From Nannobrachium achirus (Eukaryota; Chordata; Actinopteri; Myctophiformes; Myctophidae): a stretch of DNA of 64,000 nt. Each line of letters opens with the position of its first letter. Position 1 is the stretch's first letter. Below the pieces are notes generated by a model. That model made no database searches. It saw only the letters and a list, made by a program, of their open reading frames with translations, and was not told the origin of the DNA. Shown in pieces: positions 57,330 through 64,000 of this stretch. The translations under genes were made by a program, and so were the position numbers. Location of the stretch: assembly GCA_963921795.1 (NCBI GenBank), contig OY997642.1:60954909-61018908 (forward strand), written 5' to 3'.

Positions 57330-57837
57330 AAACCTTTAAAACCACCATCTGCACAACTGAGGTAAAAACCCAATGTGGTCGCACCGAAATATGGCTGTAG
57401 GCTGATAAATGCAGTACAACAGGTAGTTCCGATGAAGCAATCTGATTGGTTGATTTGTCGCAATAATAATGTTTTTTTTGAGTGGTGGTAAACCGCTCCA
57501 TAGAGTGGCTGTGCGTGTGTCTGTAGCCACTTTTCCTCAGCGTTTTGCCACAGCAATGTCTTTTTCCTCAGTGTTTTGCCATAGCAATGTGTGTGTGTGT
57601 GTGTAGCCTGTATTACATCACCAATTACATCCTAGACATATATCCTAGTCTGAAGACGTTATGCAAGCACGACCACCGCTCACTTCACATTGGGTGTGAT
57701 TTCTTTTCTTTTTTGTATCCCAGAGGGATGTTTCAACAACGAAAACACATACAACACAACATAAAGACAATACATATACATACAGTCCTCTTTCCTCCGT
57801 ATTTTAACATTTTGTGTTTTTCCGTACTTGATCAACC
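57330..57837. other. 3' flank of ZNF copy 3
   Basis: GGTCGCACCGAAATATGGCTG and GCTGATAAATGCAGTACAAC follow each ZNF gene and probably form its 3' UTR. A short TG run lies at 57589-57604, and an ATTTTAACATTTTGTG segment comes before the SINE. Confidence 0.45.
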
Positions 57838-58130
57838 ACGTGGCTACCACAGCTGTGGCTCAGAAGGTGGAGCGGGTTGGCCAATGATCCGTGTGGGTCA
57901 GCGGTTCAAATCCAGGCTCCTCCCGCCCACATGTCGAAGTGACCTTGGGCAAGACACTGAACCCCACATTGCCTCCAATTAGTCGGTCCGTGCAAGCTTG
58001 CCAACATTGGTGTGTGAATGTGGAAGGTGAGGATGCTGACGTCGACTGTTCGCTGATTCACCTCCCAGTGTATGGATGAATGGACCATTGTAAAGAGCTT
58101 CGAGTTTGCAATAATGCAATCCATTATTAT
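57838..58130 (+). repeat. tRNA-derived SINE, unit 3
   Basis: Head GGCTGTGGCTC-type (CAGCTGTGGCTCAGAAGG), B box CGGTTCAAATCCAGG, tail shortened to TTTGCAATAATGCAATCC. Confidence 0.82.
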
Positions 58131-58187
58131 TATTATTCATCACAACAGTGTCACACAAACAAACTCATCAAAAGTAGCAGATCTGAG

Positions 58188-58633
58188 GTTGCCTGCCAAA
58201 AATAGACCCGCCCACTCTCTGAGTGGACTGCTTCTCTTGGTATGGTGTTGTCATATGATGCGCCTCTTTCTATGGTATCTTGGCGCACCAGCCAATGAAA
58301 TCAATGCAAGACGGAGGAGGGGGTAGGTCTGTTTTTTGAAAATCAACAGAAACAGTGGAGGGGGAGCTCAGCCAAAGCTCTTGATTGCTCCTTTTAAACT
58401 TCAAAGGGGGGTTGAGCTTACCTCGTTAGCATCAAAGACAACGACCTGTTGATGCCTGTCATAGAGGGGAGGGGGAGGGGGAAATGTTTTTGTGTACACA
58501 CAAGTCAAACACAACCCCTCCCACCAGATCTCTTGTGATTGGGAATTTCAAATTTCAAATCCCCTCCCCTTTGAAATCTCTTGTCAATGGGACAATGTCA
58601 GACTCAAGCTCAGCGCAGTCTGAAATCAGACTA
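58188..58633. mobile_element. hAT-like insertion in the unit 3 hairpin
   Basis: The perfect duplication GATCTGAG is at 58180-58187 and 58634-58641. It starts GTTGCCTGCCAAAAATAG and ends GAAATCAGACTA. It is orthologous to the insertion at 51705-52092 but 58 bp longer. Confidence 0.78.
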
Positions 58634-58716
58634 GATCTGAGGACTTGCGACACGTTTCGAGCTTGTAGATCTGCTACTTTTTCTTTATTTTTATCCTGGA
58701 AAGTTTTCTTTTTTTA

Positions 58717-59216
58717 CTTAAAGTTGTACTATGTAACTTTTTTTATAAAACAAATCTTAAAATTCTCCTAACTATTAAAACACAAAAGTTTTAGAAGATC
58801 CGCGCCGTGAATTTCAGCCTGTAAAGCCTTCTCTATATGTAAACTGAGATCCTTGCCGTGGACCGGATCTCGCGCCAAAATTGCGTCATCACACTACCGG
58901 CCAATCACAGCGAGGGTTATACAACTGCCGGCCAATCACATCGCATCTTGAAGTGGGGTCGCCATTTTGTTGTCGCCGGTTTGTACCATCCAGTCTCTAG
59001 GTAATTTCGCCTACCAGGCAGGGTGAAGGAGTGTATCTCTGGAATTACTGAACGCACAGGAACAAGGGACCCCTCCAAAGATAGATCTCAGCGAGGTGGA
59101 GGCAGACGCGGGGGTCTGAAGGTACGAAAAACGGCCGAAAGACGCGGACACGACCGCGGTTCGCTATAGGGCTAATGACCACTAGGTGAGCAACTTACAC
59201 AGTATGGCTTTAAATA
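58717..59216 (-). mobile_element. TIR MITE, reversed copy
   Basis: TTAAAGTTGTACTATGTAAC at the left and CTTACACAGTATGGCTTTAA at the right, the reverse of 53417-53946. Confidence 0.78.
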
Positions 59217-59449
59217 AATTATGCTCTGCAGGGTACTTGTTCATTCAATACCTACTGGAAAGTAAAGAAACTTGTACATTTATTTAAGTACTGACTGCAC
59301 TAGAATTTCATCACTTTAGGGGCAAGGCCACTTGGCCTTTGGGGTTCTAATTTTTTTTATGGCAGGAAGGCCATCAAATAAAACAGGTCGCAGTTTCTAT
59401 CAAAACCTCCACCGGCTGTCAGTCTGTCTGTCAGTCAGCACAAGCCACC

Positions 59450-60420
59450 GATTTCAAAGTTGTGGAAGACAGACTCTCGAACGCTCTGGCAGAGCTAACA
59501 CCGTACTATGAAGAGAACCACCTTCGTGCAAATTCATCTAAGACACAGGTGTGTGCCTTCCACCTGAGAAACCGTGAAGCCAAGCGCCAACTGAAGGTCA
59601 ACTGGTCAGGAACCCCCCTTGAACACTGTGAGCACCCAGTCCCTACCTATAGGGTAACCCTGGACAGATGTCTCTCTTTTAAGACACACATTGAGAAGAC
59701 CAAGTGTAAAGTAAGTGCGAGGAACAACATCATCCGTAAGCTCACTGGCACAACCTGGGGTGCCAACCCACAGACTCTGAAGGCAACCGCACAAGCTCTC
59801 TGCTACTCAGCTGCTGAGAATGCATGCCCAGTACGGGAACGATCTGCCCATGCCAAGAAGTTGGGTCTCGCCCTCAATGCTAGCTGCCGCCTTATCACAG
59901 GCTGCCTGAAATCTACTGCCTGAAATCTACAGACCGTCTGTACATCATGGCAGGCATAGCCCCGCCAGAGATACGACGAAATGCAGCAAGCAAAAAAGAG
60001 TGCCAACAGCAGTCTAATGACCAAAGACACCCTCTCTTCGGCCATGTGCCTGCAAAAAGCCACCTTAAATCCGGGAAAAGCTTCCTGAAGAGCGTCCAGC
60101 CCCTCGGAACACAGAGCATCAGCAGTGAAAGAGTCACTCAGTGGGAAGAAAGAGTAAACAACCTCCCACCAGCAACAACAATGGAGCTAAAGGCGAGCGA
60201 GGCACTCCCCCCTGGAGCAGACACCAACTACGCAGTGTGGAAATGCCTTAACAGAATAAGATCTGGTGTTGTCGCTAAATGGGGATACTTAAATGACGGG
60301 GATGCTGTGTGTGACTGTGACACTGAACAGCAAACCATTCAGCACCTCCTGATATGCCCCCTGCTGGAACAGCCATGCAGAGCATCGGACTTGGCAGAGT
60401 TTAATGAGAAGAAGAAGAAG
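59450..60420 (+). mobile_element. LINE fragment, copy 2
   Basis: The same RT C-terminal region as at 54310. It starts a little earlier (VVEDRLSNALAEL) and includes the intact-looking end KWGYLNDGDAVCDCDTEQQ then IQHLLICPLLEQP. A small local duplication (CTGCCTGAAATCTAC near 59905-59930) shifts the frame once. The tail AAGAAGAAGAAG is shorter than in copy 1. Confidence 0.75.
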
Positions 60421-60966
60421 AGTCAGTCTGTTCGTCACACTTTTGCCCTACTCATTATCTCCGCCACCGTTGCCCCTATCCATGTCCCATGTCCCATATT
60501 CCCTCCTGATTGGCTACCATTGCCTTCTAAAGTTTGTGTATGCGGCCTGACAATCGCTTATCTCCTGACTAGGGAGTCTTACTGGGTTTTATTTGTTGAC
60601 AAAATTGTTTCTGTTATGCAACCGGACGCGACGTGACAAACGAACAGACCCTGTAGTCGCAGCAGAGCATGCTTCCTCCGGCGTCACCCTTGTCCAGATG
60701 TGGAGGGGAGGCAGCCTGTGCACGTCGGTGTTGCACGGCAACCGTTTGTGTTGTGAGTGAGGTCAGACCAGCATGTGTAAGATTTGAACATATTTTGGAA
60801 TTCCACTTCATTCCACAGAGATCAGATAATTCATTGTCCTTATTCAGTGTTATGAGAGAAGAGATAAAGGAACAGGGAGTCAGAAAAGAGGATAAATAAA
60901 TTGTCCATTACCAAACAGAACCTTCAACTCTGTCCCCATCACAGTCCATGTATAGATGCAGATTTG
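60421..60966. promoter_or_regulatory. Upstream region of ZNF copy 4
   Basis: Nearly identical to 55600-55988 (CAACCGGACGCGACGTGAC at about 60620). The possible donor here is the stronger TTGTGTT|GTGAGTGAG (about 60749). Confidence 0.35.
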
Positions 60967-61989
60967 ATGATGAACTGCCATGCCAGGAAGGAGTGTTGTC
61001 GCAATCTTAACACATCGAGCCATGAAGGCCTCTATTGCCAAATGCCCATAAATGGACAGATCCCCTCGGAATCCTCCCAGCAAATCACCAGAATTGTAAC
61101 CAGCGCGGAACAAGGAGACACAGACGAACCAAGATCTTACAGTCATCAAAGGTTTACCAAGAAGACTTTAACTCAACCAGGAGAAGTGAACACACATCAG
61201 CTGACTTATACAGGGAAGAAAACTCACATCTGTAAACAGTGTGACAAGAGATTCAGTAAGTTAAGTCGCCTGAAGAGTCACCAGCGTACCCACACAGGAG
61301 AAAAACCTTTTCACTGTGAAGAATGTGACAAGTGTTTCAGTCAGTTAGGTACCCTGAAGCGTCACCTACATATCCACACTGGAGACAAACCCTTCTGTTG
61401 TAAACAGTGTGACAAGGCTTTTAGTCGGTTAGATGAACTGAAGATTCACCAGCGTATTCACACTGGAGAAAAACCTATTCACTGTAAAGAATGTGACAAG
61501 AGTTTCAATCATTTAGGGACCCTGAGGAGTCACCTGCGTATCCACACTGGAGACAAACCTTTCTGTTGTAAACAGTGTTACAAGGCTTTTGGTCGGTTAG
61601 ATGGACTGAAGACACACCAGCGTATCCACACTGGAGAAAAACCTTTTCACTGTAAAGAATGTGACAAGCGTTTCAGTGACTTAGGTCACCTGAAGAGACA
61701 CCTGCATATCCACACCAGAGAAAAACCTCTCTATTGTAAACAGTGTGAGAAGGCTTTTAGTCGGTTAGATGAACTGAAGAGTCACCTGCGTATCCACACA
61801 GGAGAAAAACCTTTTCACTGTAAAGAATGTGACAAGAGTTTCAGTCGGTTAGATCACCTGAAGAGACACCTGCGTATCCACACAGGAGAAAAACCTTTCT
61901 GTTGTAAAAAGTGTTACAAGGCTTTTAGTCGGTTAGGTAGCCTGAAGAGACACCAGCGTATCCACACTGAAGGAAAAAAAAACTTTTAA
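60967..61989 (+). CDS. C2H2 zinc-finger protein, copy 4 (9 fingers)
   Basis: From the conserved ATG it has 340 codons. The N-terminal segment is nearly identical to copies 1 and 3, with one inserted Lys (RFTKKTLTQPGE). Nine fingers follow. Finger 2 carries an extra Cys (CEECDKCFSQLGTL). Finger 7 with linker [11 protein letters not shown] corresponds to the point where copy 2 is cut. The frame ends TEGKKNF, stop, after an A-rich slip (GGAAAAAAAAAC), so the last linker differs from the other copies. The expected role is DNA binding in the nucleus; the target is unknown. Confidence 0.86.
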   Translation: MMNCHARKECCRNLNTSSHEGLYCQMPINGQIPSESSQQITRIVTSAEQGDTDEPRSYSHQRFTKKTLTQPGEVNTHQLTYTGKKTHICKQCDKRFSKLSRLKSHQRTHTGEKPFHCEECDKCFSQLGTLKRHLHIHTGDKPFCCKQCDKAFSRLDELKIHQRIHTGEKPIHCKECDKSFNHLGTLRSHLRIHTGDKPFCCKQCYKAFGRLDGLKTHQRIHTGEKPFHCKECDKRFSDLGHLKRHLHIHTREKPLYCKQCEKAFSRLDELKSHLRIHTGEKPFHCKECDKSFSRLDHLKRHLRIHTGEKPFCCKKCYKAFSRLGSLKRHQRIHTEGKKNF

Positions 61990-62271
61990 ACCACCATCTG
62001 CACAATGGAGGTAAAAACCCAATGTGGTCGCACCAGATTATGTCTGTAGGCTGATAAATGCAGTACAACTGGTAGTTCCGACGAAGCGATCTGATTGGTT
62101 GATTGGTCGTAATAATAATGTTCTTTTTTTGTTTAGTTCTTTATATCCCAGAGGGATGTTTCAACAACGAAAACACATAACAAAATACCACACAACATAA
62201 AGACAATACATACATAGAGTCCTCTTTCCTCCGTATTTTAACATTTTGTGTTTTCCCGTACTTGATCAACC
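61990..62271. other. 3' flank of ZNF copy 4
   Basis: It is the same post-gene segment as in the other units (TGGTCGCACCAGATTATG, GCTGATAAATGCAGTACAAC), then AACGAAAACACATAACAAAA up to the SINE. Confidence 0.45.
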
Positions 62272-62585
62272 ACGTGGCTACCACGGCTGTGGCTCAGAAG
62301 GTGGAGCGGGTTGGCCAATGATCCGTGTGGGTCAGTGGTTCAAATCCAGGCTCCTCCCGTCCACATGTCGAAGTGTCCTTGGGCAAGACACTGAACCCCA
62401 CATTGCCTCCAATGAGTCGGTCGGTGCAAGCTTGCAAACATTAGTGTGTGAATGTGGAAAGTGAGGAGGCTGGCATCGACTGTTCGCTGCTTCACCTCCA
62501 GAGTATGGACGAATGGACCATTGTAAAGAGCTTTGAGTTTGCAACTTGTTTAGAAAAGCGCATAGAAATGCAATCCATTATTATT
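62272..62585 (+). repeat. tRNA-derived SINE, unit 4
   Basis: Head GGCTGTGGCTCAGAAGG, B box GTGGTTCAAATCCAGG, body CATGTCGAAGTGTCCTTGG, tail AAGCGCATAGAAATGC. Confidence 0.84.
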
Positions 62586-62625
62586 ATTTTTCATCACAGT
62601 GTCACACAAACAAACGCATCAAAAG

Positions 62626-62672
62626 TAGCAGATCTGAGGACACATTTCGAGTTTGTAGATCTGCTACTTTTT
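62626..62672. repeat. Hairpin module, unit 4
   Basis: AAAAGTAGCAGATCTGAGG and GTTTGTAGATCTGCTACTTTTT. Uninterrupted, like unit 1. Confidence 0.7.
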
Positions 62673-62879
62673 CTTTCTTTTTTTATAGTGGAACGTTTTT
62701 TTTTTTTTTTACTTAAATAATATGGAAATACTCTGCAGGGTACTTGGTCATTCAATACCTGCTGGAAAGTAACTAAACTTGTACATTTAATCAACTACTG
62801 CACTTACTGTACATATAGGCCAGGCCTAGAATTTCATCACTTTAGGGGCAAGGCCACTTGGCCTTTGGGGTTCTACATT

Positions 62880-63797
62880 TTTTTTAGGGCAGAAAGGCCA
62901 AATGCCAGGGCAGGAAGGCCATCAAATAAAACAGGTCGCAGTTTCTATCAAAACCTCCACCGGCTGTCAGTCTGTCAGTCTGTCTGCCAGTCAGCACAAG
63001 CCACCGATTTCATAGTTGTGGAAGACAGACTCTCGAACGCTCTGGCAGAGCTAACACCGTACTATGAAGAGAACCACCTACGTGCAAATCCATCTAAGAC
63101 ACAGGTGTGTGCCTTCCACCTGAGAAACCGTGAAGCCAAGCGCCAACTGAAGGTCAACTGGTCAGGAACCCCCCTTGAACACTGTGAGCACCCAGTCTCT
63201 ACCTACAGGGTAACCCTGGACAGATGTCTCTCTTTTAAGACACACATTGAGAAGACCAAGTGTAAAGTAAGTGCGAGGAACAACATCATCCGTAAGCTCA
63301 CTGGCACAACCTGGGGTGCCAACCCACAGACTCTGAAGTCAACCGCACAAGCTCTCTGCTACTCAGCTGCTGAGTATGCATGCCCAGTACGGGAACGATC
63401 TGCCCATGCCAAGAAGTTGGATCCCGCCCTCAATGCTAGCTGCCGCCTTATCACAGGCTGCCTGAAATCTATACCAACAGACCGTCTGTACATCCTGGCA
63501 GCCATAGCCTCGCCAGAGATACGACGAAATACAGCAAGCTAAAAAGAGCGCCAACAGCAGTCTAATGACCAAAGACACCCTCTCTTCGGCCATGTGCCTG
63601 CAAAAAGTCACCTTAAATCCAGGAAAAGCTTCCTGAAGAGCGTCCAGCCCCTCGGAACACAGAGCATCAGCAGTGAAAGAGTCACTCAGTGGGAAGAAAG
63701 ACTAAACAACCTCCCACCAGCAACAACAATGGAGCTAAAGGCGAGCGAGGCACTCCCCCCTGGAGCAGACACCAACTACGCAGTGTGGAAATGCCTT
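62880..63797 (+). mobile_element. LINE fragment, copy 3
   Basis: It starts with AGGGCAGAAAGGCCAAATGC, enters the RT C-terminal frame at about 62990 and stays open for most of 225 codons. A TAA in place of a Lys codon at about 63540 ends the first frame; a second stretch in the same register follows. It is cut at GGAAATGCCTTAAAG, after which unrelated sequence follows. Confidence 0.75.
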
Positions 63798-64000
63798 AAA
63801 GTGATCCCTGGCTAATACGACAAATATGCCTTAATACATTGTAATTGTCCTCTATAACTACAATGTAAAATTAAAAACACCTTAAATATTTTATTTCTTC
63901 TAGAAATAGCGAATCTTTCACTCAACAGGGGAAATGCCCGTCGCAAGTTGATGATGTCATAAATGTCATGTGTGATCTATCCCTATGGAATTTATGGCAT
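63798..64000. other. Unassigned right edge
   Basis: An A/T-rich segment. TTTCACTCAACAGGGG and GCCCGTCGCAAGTTGATG may belong to another repeat that continues past the window. Confidence 0.35.

Overview
The window looks like nuclear DNA from a teleost fish. It has spliced vertebrate genes, long (CA)n/(TG)n arrays, fish-type tRNA-derived SINEs, many small hAT-like and TTAA-type elements, and a tandem C2H2 zinc-finger cluster. The species cannot be named from the sequence alone.

Left part (about 1.9-17.1 kb, + strand): six exons fit the 3' half of HHLA1. Three Thr/Pro-rich mucin-like exons (1932-2273, 3191-4489, 4947-5300) are followed by three cysteine-rich exons (8069-8246, 15945-16027, 17037-17080, with the stop at 17078-17080). 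All splice phases agree across the model, and the C-terminal cysteine pattern matches what I recall of mammalian HHLA1. The long intron between 8246 and 15945 holds a nested, intronless, open KLHDC3-like kelch retrogene (11255-12358). About 390-500 bp upstream of it lies a minisatellite made of CArG boxes (CCATATATGG).

Middle part (17-42 kb) is mostly repeats. A signal-peptide exon (30678-30732) and a phase-matched second exon (36481-36552), both on +, may be the start of OC90 (otoconin-90), the neighbour of HHLA1 in tetrapods. A very young BEL/Pao-type LTR element (31506-36011, minus-strand coding, matching 538-bp LTRs, 5-bp target duplication) sits in the intron between them. Many hAT-like elements have perfect 8-bp target duplications and are nested in one another.

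Right part (about 41-64 kb): a block of ZNF gene + SINE + hairpin + LINE fragment has been tandemly duplicated. Four C2H2 zinc-finger genes have 8, 10, 13 and 9 fingers in their open frames. Helitron-like, hAT-like and LINE pieces lie between them, and a second CArG-box minisatellite is at 52.2-52.7 kb.

The most unusual feature is a short palindromic module with core AGATCTACAAGC...GCTTGTAGATCT. It occurs about 30 times, whole or in part, in at least five different repeat contexts. At each intact site the outer arms mirror the local host sequence.
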